Below, piece by piece: positions 53,451 to 64,000 of a DNA stretch of 64,000 nt. Below the pieces are notes generated by a model. The model was not told the origin of the DNA. It did not search any database and was given only the letters and a program-made list of their open reading frames with translations. Position numbers and translations under genes: made by a program. The first letter of the stretch is position 1; the number at the start of each line of letters is the position of its first letter. The DNA comes from Massospora cicadina (Eukaryota; Entomophthoromycota; Entomophthoromycetes; Entomophthorales; Entomophthoraceae), in the NCBI GenBank assembly GCA_022478985.1, contig JAKSZP010014536.1, forward strand, positions 124,001-188,000. The letters are read 5' to 3'.

Positions 53451-56400
53451 TTATTAGATTAAAATGGCAGTTGAATTATTACCTAAATCTTCCCTTTACA
53501 GCTCCTCCCTAAGCTCCCTTTCACAATACTTTGAGATCAGCTTTGCCTTGTGGACTGATGATGCCTTCATGGGTTCTGACATACCTATGAAGAAATCCAG
53601 GTCATTCCTTGGCACGTTGGGTTCCTAACATTATAACCCAAACAGATAATAGAGTAGTAAAGTTGTTGTTTCAAGATCTCCTGACCTTATATAACTCTAC
53701 CAACAACCAAAGATCCTTTCCTCCTACAAGTGCTTTTAACCGTTGTCCACAGAATGCTCTTGCTAAAGTCATACAGTGATTTTCTAGCTTGTGTGGCATA
53801 AATCACAATCTCTTTGTCTCTCTCACTTAGCTGAAATGGATAGAGTTTAAAGCTCCCCCTAGTTTTCTCACATTAGAACACAACCAAGTGTTGAAATTTG
53901 ACAACATGAGGAAACCACAGGAATAGTTCTGAATTCCTCTAAGGAAAGGATGAACCACGCGCTATTGATTATTGCACTAATTGCTTCTACCAGAGCAAAA
54001 TTGTAAAAGAGCAAAGAAAATGGAGTCAAACACTAACAACATGGAACTAGGATACCACACTGAGGACTACTCTACCACCTCCCAGAGGGCATGAAGAAGC
54101 CATAATGGTACATTTAGACCAGTTTCACTATGAGAAATTTCCCCCACCCCATGATAATTTAAATGCCCCTTTGAGTATAGTTGCAATTCTCATAGACCCT
54201 GCGGCTCCAGCTATCAATTTATATCAAATCTCACTTGTCCATCAGGTGAAAGAGAATCGTCACATGGATCCAGTTTTTGATGATCTTTCAAATGTGTGGC
54301 CTTATAAGACTCTGATGATCCTGAAAGTGCACCTTTGTCTTATGCTTGGGCAGCAGCTATGCCACTCAGTTCAACAACAGATACTCAAGGTTTGGAATGA
54401 GTTAAGGTTAAGAAGTTTAGTTCAACCCTTTGTTCCTCTGATTAGTTAAATAAATTTGATCATAAATGTTTCTCATTTTCTATTCATATTTCAGTAGGAC
54501 AGCGTAACGTAACAGTAATTTATCTAGTGGACACGGATGCTACTGGAAATTCAATTGATCTTAAGATTTTTAAAGCTTTGGATCTTGCAATCACCTCGGG
54601 TTCCTCTGTCTTGGGGAAATCTCAGATTCATATGCTCACACTATCTCTTTTTGAATTACTACGTTTATAGCCCATATATATAGATTTTTTACTCATTTCA
54701 CGGAAATCCCAGAGTTTCTCTACCCAGTGATTTTGGGGGTAGGATGGTGGCGCCGCCAGCCTGTGAGTATTGACTTGAAGCGGAATATGTTAGCTTTTTC
54801 ATCCAATGCTTACTAAAGTGAAATTCCCTTCTCAACACATTGGCAACAGGCAACACGGTAGCAGCAACTATGAAGTACTCTAATACAGATGTTGTTCTGA
54901 TGCTGATGATTTTCCCTTTATTCTTGTTCCCTTCAAGTCAGTTTTTGACTTAAAGGGGCTGATAAGCTTTAAGCTACTCATAAGTTTATCTAATTTTCAG
55001 TTAATGGTGGACCTCATTAAAATCAACTGTACCCTATATCTCTACACATCTGCAGAATACCAGGTGTTAAAGACATGGATTAATAAATTGGTGAAGAAGA
55101 AATTTATGATTTAGATAACCTCTCTTTTTCCTATCCTGGGGTCTTCACACAGAAACTTAATGGTACTTTAAGACAATGCGTGAATTATGGACACTTAAAT
55201 AATTTGATAGACCCAAATATTTACCCTTTGCCCTTAGAGGCAGCAATTTTTTATGCAATTTATATATCAAAGGTATTCTCCACACTTGATCTGTTGAATG
55301 CTTTCCATCAGTTGTGGGTTAGGCCAGGCCAGGAATGGCTGATGGAAATTTGCACTCAATATGGAATTTACCTGGTTAAAGCTATAACCTTTGATCTAAA
55401 GAATGCCCCAGAAGTTTTTCACCGCTGAATTGATGACGCCTTGAATATATCAGACTCTCTTGTGCAATTTCTTATGTGGATGACATCTTTTACACACCTA
55501 ATTCTGAACAACACAGCAAGAGTTAGTAGCAGTGGCTGCATCTCTCCTGAAAGCAGGTCTGGTTGATAAGCCATCAAATGCGATTTTTTAAGAATGAAAT
55601 CCAATTCCTGTGTAATATGAACTTTGAAGATGATCATGCCATCACGCCTTCTAAGCTGGACGCCATTTAATTATTGGACCGCTCTAGTTATGCAGAAGCA
55701 ACTGAGGAGCTTTATGGGTTCTGTCACGTTCCTCAATAAGTTCATCAGCATCTCAGAGCTGGCTTCGCTCCTTCACCCCCTCAATGATAAGAACATCCCA
55801 TTTTTCTGAAATCCAGAATGTAATAGGCGATTAATACATATAAGAGCTCTTCAAGAACTTAGTTCTTTGCCATTTACTGTGGCTTGTGACGCCCCTGGCT
55901 ATGCGTTTGGGGTTTTACTTCTGAAGGAACATGAGGGATTTAAACACCTGGTGGCTTAGTTCTCAAGGAAGTTTTGCACCTCAGAGCGAGCTTGGGCCAT
56001 TTAGTACTAAGAGTTGGCGGCAGTTTTTTCGTTCTTGATGCACTGGCGGTGCCTGGTACTGGGGGCCAAGATTATAGTGATATGCTTACAGACCACAAGT
56101 AGCTCAAGTATTATTGCAAACCTCATAAGATGCCTCACAGGCAGACCAGGACTCATTGTGACCTTCTGAGCTCTAATTTCAAGTATGAAGTAGTCAAAGG
56201 GGCCTTCCATAACTTACCAAATATCATGAGACAAAAACCCCTAATGGAGACCACTTTAGACTCAGACTCTAAATTGGTCACAGAAATTCCCCTTGAGAAA
56301 GTCATAGCTCCGCCACATCCAGCCATGGTTGTAGTCATGTCCCACACCACAACCTAAGCCTAAGCCAAAAACTAAAACCGAATCCAAGTTCAAACCTAAG

Positions 56401-57785
56401 TTCAAAGCCAAATCTTGTGGTTCCACAATTATTAACATCCCTGATACTCCTTTTGAGCCATTAAATTGAAATTCCATCTGAACCAGTCCTGGTATCCCCT
56501 ATCAACGAAGGTTCTCTCCTGGACGCTTTTACCCCTGATAATACTTCTGAGCCAGGAAGTGAAGTTACTTTATTGAACAAGCCTTGGTATCCCCTATCAG
56601 AGATGGTTCTCTCCTGGATGCTGCTTTGGCATCCCAGTCTACAAATTCTGAAGGCTGGGATCTCCTTGCAAAGATTGAAGCTGGTACAGCCTCCTCTGGA
56701 TAGTATTCCAAAAGGAAAGATATATATTTTCGTGACAAAGTATGAGATCCTTCTGAACTGCGTTCTTGTGTCATAAGGGAACATCATGATCCAACAACCA
56801 TAATCCACACTGGGGCGAAGAAGTATATCAATTTAATAAAACGTGGGTATGATTGGAATGTGTTAACCAAAGAATTTCGGCCTGGATTGAGCAGTGCTTG
56901 ACCTGTGCTCAGTCTAAGTCAGGTAGGACAGGACGGAATGGCCACCTCCACCCTCTTTAACAGGCAGCAGACCATGGACACCACTTTCAGTGGAATTCAT
57001 TTTAAAACAAACCATTTCCTGTGGGTATGACGTGATCATGGTGGTTGTAGTCTGCTTTACAAAACATTCTATCTTTATCATCTGTACTAACCACAACGGC
57101 TGAGGACATGGCACAGTTGTTTGTGGCACACGTGGTTTCCCTGTCAGGGTTCCTTAAGAAGTAATCAGCCTTAAGGGACCTCAGTTTAACTTGCAATTTT
57201 AGGAGGTCTTGTACGGAATTCTGTAGATAAAGCCGTGAAGTTTTTCAGACTACCACCCCCAGTCAGATGGCCAGAGATAAAATACTAACCAGTCCTTGGA
57301 GCAGTAACTTTGTGCTATGCAGCTGCTTCTCAGGATACATGGGCAGCGGAACTTCCTATGGCTAATTTGCATACAATAACTCCCTTCATTTTATCAATGA
57401 GAGGTGTCGCCTCTGTATGCTAACTTGGGGTACAAATATGATTTCACTGTTGGGCCTCAGATGCATAGTAACATTCCTGTGGCAGATATTTTCATCACAC
57501 ACATCCAGAAGGGTCATAAACACGTGCAGAGCTAGATGATTAAATTCATCAGTGATTCCAAGAGTTTGTGGACAAGAAATGACGTGCGTGTCATGAGTGT
57601 GTCTATAACGCTCATGTTCCTGTTGAGGTGGTGGGGAAAGTCCCACCCCACAACTTGTGAACAACTTGCTCTCAATAGAGGAAATAGACTACTGCAAAGG
57701 AGGACGGTGTCCAAAGGCCCCAGGGCGAAGGTTCTAAAACTCTGTAATTGGAGACCTCCTGGAAGTCAACGAAGAGTATAAAACA
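53450..57785 (+). pseudogene. Heavily decayed Ty3/gypsy element (element 4), same family as element 3
   Basis: Gag region about 53450-54480 (114-codon frame at 54105-54449). Protease at about 54528: VDTDATGNSID, where DTD replaces DTG. RT: 'CVNYGHLNNLIDPNIYPLPL' (55175-55235), 'STLDLLNAFHQLWVRPGQEW', 'FDLKNAPEVFH'; a YVDDI motif survives in another frame near 55467. RNase H 'LPFTVACDAPGYAFGVLL' about 55870-55920. A Lys/Pro-rich stretch (56345-56415) and a 95-bp imperfect direct repeat (from 56490 and 56585) lie before the integrase remnants (57000-57500). No LTR was found at either end; similarity to element 3 stops near 57785, before the chromodomain. Confidence 0.7.
56490..56625 (+). repeat. 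Imperfect 95-bp direct repeat in element 4
   Basis: tggtatcccctatca followed by ggttctctcctgga occurs at 56490 and again at 56585. A local duplication in the RNase H-integrase spacer. Confidence 0.7.
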
Positions 57786-58295
57786 TATACACATATTTTA
57801 AGTAAAACAAATGAAGGTTGTTATATACAAGTCTACCAACAAAATAGTTTGGTCTTAGGAAATCATTATTTAAAACTTGGGGGAATCATCAATATTGGGT
57901 GATGCACTGCACCCAAACAAACTAAAAACGCAACTTGCCAACAGCTGTCATATTGTAGCTTGAGTAAGCTCAAACTTGAGTGATTGACTAAAGCTTGATT
58001 TTTACAGAATTAGTATAGTAAATTAAGCGTGTCTCAAAGCCCCATTCTCCAATTAACCTTAAAGTTTCATCATAATTCTTGATATAGCTTATGTGTTTTA
58101 ACGCCAAAGATGTAAAGCTCATTTGTCTATCATGCGCACTCCCAGAACCAACTTGGCATATCTTGCCTTTACCCAGCGCTGTCTCCAGGGTTTTCTTCAG
58201 ATCAGGAAGGCCTGCCAACTTTGTCCTCTTGGCCTCCTCAAGCCCAACCTTATTTCTGTAATCTGTACCCTCATTGATGTCATTTAGCCATGACA
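57786..58295 (-). repeat. Truncated 3' LTR of element 5
   Basis: Starts TGTCATGGCT on the minus strand (58295) like the LTR of element 3 and aligns with it through 'aattgatgattcc...gagaccaa'-like sequence, then ends about 330 bp short of the full LTR at the junction with element 4. Confidence 0.6.
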
Positions 58296-58379
58296 TTATC
58301 CTTCAGTCTTTTTGGAGCTCCACACCTCCTCCAGGGTCATCAATCAAAAAAGTTTTTTTATGGAAGTAGCCAGTTTCAT
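57988..58379 (-). pseudogene. Counterpart of the 3' downstream ORF in element 5
   Basis: Minus-strand ATG at 58379 lies in 'ccgtaatgaaactggc': the ATG overlaps TGA (ATGA), with an additional in-frame pol stop TAA directly before. The upstream part (MKLATSIKKLF) has one TGA and a frameshift at a GGAGGAGG run; after a TGA at 'VELQKD-RIM' the rest (58296-57988, 102 codons) is fully open and aligns with the ORF at 49016-49570 (GLPDLKKTLE, QVG, ALK, IGEWGFETRL). Function unknown. Confidence 0.55.
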
Positions 58380-61300
58380 TACGGCAATATCTGGCTAAGC
58401 CTTGGGTCCTGCCAGTTCTGGAAACGCTCATTAAAGGCAACAATAAGATCTTGCGCATGGCCACAGTTGCATGTCAGTAACCAGCTATTTTCTGCAGCAT
58501 CAAAGCCTTTCCACGAAACCAGGTACTCAATTCTTCTCCTCACATGATGAGAGGCTACAATATCCTATACCTCCCACTTCAGTGCACCATCAATAAGATA
58601 TGCCTTTGGGTCTCTGGTGAGGACCCTCATACAAAGTCAGCTTGCTTTTGTGAAACATGACAAAAAACAAAATGAAGGGGAAGATCCAACTGGTATGATG
58701 CATAACCCACCTTCCTGGCACTGTGGTAAGGTCCTATCCAATTTAGTCCTAGTTTATTTATGCTGCTTGTTTAGAATATTTTTAGCACCAAGCATCACTA
58801 GATCTCCCTTCTTGTATGTTGGACTGACCCACCTCTTACCATTGGAGTTCTCCTTATAAGTCTGCATATATGCATCTGAATTGGCGTTGACCTCTTTATG
58901 TACCTTCTTGACAGACTTAGTAAATTCGACCACTGCTTCCACCTTTAACCCGCAACAGGGTTCCATGTTGAAGACAGGGTTAAAGCCATAATTGGTGTCG
59001 CGAAATTGACCCTGGGCTCCGCTTGTGTCAGCCAACCAGTATGAAGACTGGTGGCCCTTTGCTGTTTTGACTTCATTGGCGTACCAACCCCTATAAGTCC
59101 TGCATCCAACCCACCAACTAACCACTAACGGCTTCGCCTTTAGCTCCAGGTGTCCTTGGCATGTGCCCCGGCAAGTCCTGCCCCCTTCCTGGCGGCTCAG
59201 GCACTTCCACGCTGCCCCACCCTCATGACCCTTCACCAACCCATCTAGGCATGCCCCAGCGGGTCCATCCCCCTTCCTGGGCGGCTATGGCACCTCCCGC
59301 GCTGCACCCCACTAGGGTTGGTGGCTATGCAGCTCATCCGCTGGTAGCCAGCTGACCAGGTTCCCACCAGTTCCTCATAGAGAGGAGGCATGGGAGCTGG
59401 CAGCACCGGCCACTCCAGGCGTGATCACCCACGCTTATTGGGGATCTCCTATACCACCTTCCCACTCTAGTTGCACTAAGCTACTTAAAAAAGGAAAAAT
59501 TGCAAACGAGAGATGTTTATTAGGAGGGAATGAACGACTATATATACTACTTCCTGGGCTACTGCGCCCAAGTACTCTTTGGCTAATCAACTACTAGAAA
59601 TCCCATTGGCCTCTTGATTCCAAACCTCTATCAGATTGTAAACTATTCATTAATACTTCATAGCGATTCTCTTCAGATCTGCTCATATGATCACCAAATA
59701 TTAAATTAGGTCAATCTATCCTCAGCATAAGTCGCTGGTTGATTGTATATAAATTAATATATAAATAAGACTTTGAGCATTCTCAGCATGAGTTGCCGGT
59801 GCTCTGAATTAGATGATAGAAACATTTTGGATGATTCATAACAGATTCATCATCTTTCCACTGGAAACTCCAAAAACGATCTTTGATGGCATTACGGCAG
59901 CAAACGCAGCTTCCATCAAACCTAAACTCAATCAAATATATAACATTAAATATTATCAAACAAGGCGATTAGCTGGCAATTATGCTCAACTAACCAAATC
60001 CCCTAATTTGGATACTATTGGAAGGATTCATCTGGTTAAAATCCCAACAATTGGCAAAGAATGGATAACACCCAATAGAAGCATGCTGGGCGTTGTTATA
60101 GCTAAATTGAGCTAGGTGAAGATGAGAAGACCAATTAGGGTTTTCAGCTGCAGTGTAACACCGCAAGAACTGCTCAAGGCACTGGTTCACTCATTCTGTC
60201 TGCCCATCCAATCAGGAGTGGTAAGCAGTAGAGCGGCACATATGAATCTGAAGAATTTTGCACAATTCTACCAAAACACTGACGTGAACATGGGTCCACA
60301 TTCACTAAAAAACTCCTGGGGCATCCCATGAAGGGAAAACACGTGGGAAACATTTATCTTGGCCATCTGCGCCGCTATTAATATGATGTTTCATGTAATG
60401 AAATAGGCAAACTTAGTAAACCGGTACACCACTACTATGATAGCATCCTACCCCTCTGACAAGGGTAACTCCACAAAATAGTTGAATGAGAGTAAAGTCC
60501 AGGATCCTTCTGCCTCCTGGACAGGTACCAACAACCCATAAGAGGCTAAAATTTGGCTTCATCCTATTGCAGACCAGGCACTCCTTAGAATACCTTGCAA
60601 CCTGTGTGGATAATCCCTCTGTTTATAGGTATTGCAAATAAGCTCCAAAGTCTTCGCCTTCCCATGATGTCTTATAGTGATGTAGTCATGATGTTCCTTG
60701 ATTATTTCCAGATGGAGTGGGCTGGTGGGCACCCATAAGCGCCCCTAGAACCATATCACCTTATTCTTTATATGGTACTTCTTAGTGATATCTTCCCAAT
60801 TCAACTTGCATTTGGCAGAACTATAGCATATTCTGATAATAGGGACTGGAAAATGATGCCCTTCCTGAACATAAGATATTCCTCCATGTTCCAAGTGCAG
60901 CAAGAACCAGCATGCCTGCCAAGGTGGGTGATTGCTCAGATACAATTTTACCCGGAGGAACCAACAAGTGGACGTTATGCAACTCCACCTCATTAGGATC
61001 AGGTGCCAACGCAGGGTTTTGGCTCAGGGCATCAGCCAAACCATTTTCCTTGCCCTTCATAAACTCATAAGAGAACACAAATTATGCAAGTGTCTCATTC
61101 CACCAGGTTTGACTTGGGTTCAGGACATGAGGAGCTAAATATTACAACAGGGCTCAGTGACCTGTATAAACATGGAATGGCCAGGAAGAACCATGAAAAT
61201 GATGACGCCAATAAGTCAGTGCCCACACTACTGCTAAGAGTTCTTTGTTGCAAACAGTGTAATTGAACCTGGGAAAGAACAAATCAATGAGAGAATTATG

Positions 61301-62840
61301 CCTCAAGATGCTCAACTACATCTTCGACCTTTTGTAAGAGTGCTGCGGCTATTGTAAAATTGGACGCATCTGTAGTCACTATAAATTATCTCTCAGGGTC
61401 ATTCGGTGAAAAACTGACGTGAAAAGCAGGGCGAAGTTCAAAGCTTGGAAGGCGTCCTCCAGGGCAATGGACCACTGAAGAGCTTTGGCACTATTAGCTT
61501 TTTATAAAGGCGCCACTACCTCAGAAAGACTTTGCGCAAACTTTTCAGGAAAGTGCCAGCCCCCAAAAAGCTCCCCAACTCATTAACTGAGGATGATGTG
61601 GGACACTTGCGAATTGCCTTCTCATTGTATGGTTTGATCATGTGGCCTATGTTGAAAACTCTGTTGCCCAGGAAGGTGACCTGGGCCTTGAAAAACTCGC
61701 ACTTACTGATTTTAGGCTTAGCTTCACCTCCTTCAAGTGCCCAACTACTTGCCACAGGTGAATTACATTGGATGCTGGATCAGGGGAGAAACCAGAATGT
61801 CATCCATGCAGGCTACCGCACATAAACCCAACAACTCCCCAAGACTCCCAATACGATGGTGGAAAATTGCAGGCACATTATTGAGCCCAAAAGGCATGAT
61901 CCAGAATTTGAAAAACCCTTCCTAATATGGAATTCATTGATCCAAACCTACGCTTTTTGCTGCAAATCTGGTTAAAAGCATCTTAAGCATTCCAATTTGG
62001 AGAAGACCTTGGATTTCTCCACATAGCGAGAAATTTTTGCCTTCAGTGGGATTGGATGCAAATCAGGGATGGTAAAATTATTAAAATTTCCATAATCTAT
62101 GTAATAGCGTAGTGTCCCATTAGCTTTGTTACAAAGAGTAGCGGCGAGCATACTGGAGAGGTAAGATAAAAATAGCCCCCTTGGCGAGTTTCTCTGTAAC
62201 CTAAACATCTAGTGCTGCCTCTTCTAAAGAGTCTAAGTGTAAGTCAAGGAAAAGATGTGAAACAGGTCAACTGTGAGCTTAGAATAACAATCAAACTCCA
62301 AGTGATCCAGTAAGGAATTACAAAAGCCGCATCAAATAAAGCCTCAAACCCCTCCAAACAGGGGGTAGGAGTGCTTTGGGAATGGTCTTCAGTAGAGGCG
62401 TAAGACTAAGCTTATGTACATAAGGCCACTATGGCAAGTCTCTCAGGGTGCTACCATATGACATGGGAATAATTAATACATGAATACCCCCAAGGACAAA
62501 GTTAAGATATTGTCAGTCAAATTGGTTTTGACATCAAATTTTTGCCACCAACCCACTCCCAAGATGATTGGATACAGGAAGTTTTGACCTCCAAAAAGTG
62601 CTCATCCAGGTGGAACATACTAACTTGATAGTCAACTAGACCCTAAACCTTTAAATGGGGATACCCTGGGAGGCCCCTACTCCAACCATCTCCCTAGGTA
62701 TGTAGTTTAATCCAAGTTAGTCAGTTAAATACAGATCAATAAAATTCTCTGAAGCCCCAGTATCCACTAAAATGGTTGCACTAAACTTCCCTGAAGAAGA
62801 AGAGATAAGTGAAAAGCAAAAAACGTCCTGAACATTCCTT
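58380..62840 (-). pseudogene. pol of element 5 (PR-RT-RH-IN-chromodomain)
   Basis: Protease near 62720-62790 keeps an intact DTG (TILVDTGASENFID). RT at 62210-61520: 'LRYYIDYGNFNNFTIPDLHP', 'IMPFGLNN', CMDDILV in place of YMDDILV, 'PKISKCEFFKAQVTFLGN'. RNase H end 'ENGLADALSQNPALAPDPNE' (61078-60990). Integrase: 60190-60050 ('MNQCLEQFLRCYT', 'AQFSYNNAQHASIGCYPFFA') continues after the solo LTR at 58991 ('YGFNPVFNMEP'). A chromodomain is readable at about 58590-58480 (RRRIEYLVSWKGFDAAENSW), followed by 'QDLIVAFNERF' and the stop at 58380. Confidence 0.78.
58997..60049 (-). mobile_element. Solo LTR (1,053 bp) in the integrase of element 5
   Basis: Bounded by TG...CA and perfect 5-bp target duplications attgg at 58992-58996 and 60050-60054. 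Removing it and one duplication joins the integrase reading 'FFA-N' to 'YGFNPVFNMEP', as in element 3. On the minus strand a TATA-like 'agtatatatagt' (about 59540-59529) is followed by 'aataaac' (about 59520), placing U3 to the right and R/U5 to the left. GC- and CpG-rich toward 58997-59460, unlike its surroundings, so probably recent. The opening TGTTGGGATTTT resembles the LTR start of element 2 only for the first dozen bases. Confidence 0.85.
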
Positions 62841-62849
62841 TATTAAATG

Positions 62850-64000
62850 AAGTTAACACTGCCAAACCCAAGATAGGATCTACTTCAGGCATAACCATGT
62901 CCCCTGGATATGTTTCCCTTCAAAGAAAAAAGTGGGATATTTTTCCACTCTGATGACTGATAGGACATATCAAACATCATTTTTCTGCAAATTAACACCT
63001 ATTACATAATCTTTTAATAACAACTTTCGTCTCCTGAGTGCGGCAAATCATTGTGGGGAAAGCCTAGGATCCTCAGGGTTGATATGGTATATATAGATAT
63101 GGCCTCAGAACAACTCCCACAAAAAATAAAAATTTCTCATTGGTAATGAGATTCTTCATCTAAAATGGCGTTTTCAGGTTGCAGAGTCACCATACCTGAT
63201 GTGATATCCAACTGCGCCTCATTGTACATTAAAGAATGTCAACAATTCCTTCTTCTGAGGGTTTGCATTGTTTGGAGGAATGGGATTCTAGAATGGTGCG
63301 TTCAATTGATGTACTTTTTTAAAAAACGTTAGAGCTAGACCCCTGTCAACAATTGGGTTTCTTTATAGTGAAAGTGTGGCACTGGAAGGTACCGCCATTT
63401 TTTTACAAAAAACTTAGGCTTAATATTGGCAGTATTTAGAGCGTTTGTCGCTGGTGAAAACTTCAAAACAAGATATATGAAACATTAAATTAAAAAGTCT
63501 GCCTTGAGTACCTGCCAACCCTTGAGCTCTCCCAGAAAGGAAAGTACAAAAACTTAGAAACCTCCAATTGAAAAAGAGATTCAGGCTTTCCAGGAGCAGT
63601 GATTATAGGAGTGGCCACCAGTAAAACCCTTGCAGAAAAATATCTGAGATATTAATTGATATATTCAGCCTGGGCTCCTGCCAACCCTCACGCTTTCACA
63701 AAAAGGAAGGTAAGGGAGCACCAGATGCCATCAGGTGCAAAAAGGAATTGATGTTTCCATGGCCTGTATTATTGTGGTCAGCGTCAGTGAAACAAACACA
63801 ACACAATCAATGGACCCCCTTACAGTTGGGGTAAAGAATTCAAAAACAAAGAAACAATCACAGGATGGGAGGAGGCAAATGGAGCCTGCTATTCCAAAGT
63901 TTCCACTGACCAGCTGATTACAGTTCTAATGAATTATGACGCTTTGATGAGGTCAGGACACAGTAAGCCCAAGAACCACCTGAAATCATATAAATAGAGG
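62850..64000 (-). pseudogene. gag region of element 5 (poorly readable)
   Basis: Lies upstream of the element 5 protease on the minus strand. Frames are short and broken; no capsid motif or zinc knuckle could be read with confidence. Assigned by position only. Confidence 0.3.

Larger units (their letters stand above)
57786..64000 (-). mobile_element. Decayed chromodomain Ty3/gypsy element (element 5), running off the window
   Basis: Minus-strand order: gag region (64000 to about 62850), protease, RT, RNase H, integrase, chromodomain, 3' ORF, partial 3' LTR. Same family as elements 3 and 4. The 5' LTR is outside the window, and the 3' LTR is cut at about 57786 where element 4 begins. A solo LTR splits its integrase. 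Confidence 0.75.

Noticed and set aside
1..64000. CRISPR array, bacterial operon or phage features
   Set aside because: No regularly spaced identical repeats with unique spacers and no bacterial gene organisation; the 69-bp repeats are coding and the 43-bp units have similar spacers.

Overview
The window is AT-rich, gene-poor and dominated by decayed retrotransposons. The only convincing protein-coding gene is a Crh/Utr2-type GH16 cell-wall transglycosylase with an N-terminal chitin-binding cysteine module (29505-30863, minus). That family is fungal. Together with the heavy load of Ty3/gypsy, LINE and SINE copies, it suggests a large, repeat-rich fungal genome, perhaps an early-diverging lineage such as the entomophthoroid fungi. 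The lineage is inference; the fungal call is fairly firm. There is also one intact tRNA-Ala(TGC) at 25006-25078.

Layout. 1-5.6 kb: AT-rich DNA, three micro-retroposons, a 5'-truncated ORF1 fragment and a 1.9-kb ORF1-only LINE-like element (minus). 6.07-11.51 kb: a decayed Ty3/gypsy element with both LTRs. 12.7-15.3 kb: a tRNA-derived SINE, a second ORF1-only element (plus, 14-bp target duplication) and a second SINE family. 15.4-17.0 kb: LINE reverse-transcriptase C-terminal remnant. 17.64-22.87 kb: a full-length but decayed LINE (minus, 16-bp target duplication). 24.5-28.3 kb: tRNA, a Helitron/Helentron-like candidate, TA-rich DNA and several small retroposons. 28.67-31.8 kb: a less decayed, CpG-bearing island with a young SINE, a possible small gene and the GH16 gene. 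31.87-33.80 kb: a third ORF1-only element. 35.32-49.96 kb: a chromodomain-bearing Ty3/gypsy element interrupted by a second Ty3/gypsy element (36.78-45.44 kb). 50-53 kb: unassigned remnants. 53.5-57.8 kb and 57.8-64 kb: two more elements of the chromodomain family, converging tail to tail; the second carries a solo LTR in its integrase.

How the parts relate. One short 3' tail is shared by the full-length LINE, two tRNA-derived SINE families and an ORF1-only element, which implies a common retrotransposition machinery. A second tail, ending in a ...ccatctagtactaaaaa-like sequence, is shared by another ORF1-only element, a truncated copy and six tiny insertions, most only 18-25 bp long, each between 10-18 bp target duplications. 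In the chromodomain family a downstream ORF starts on the pol stop codon (ATGA overlap) and runs through the polypurine tract into the U3 of the 3' LTR; the arrangement is preserved in two diverged copies. Most transposon copies have lost CpG; the GH16 locus, one SINE copy and the solo LTR have not.
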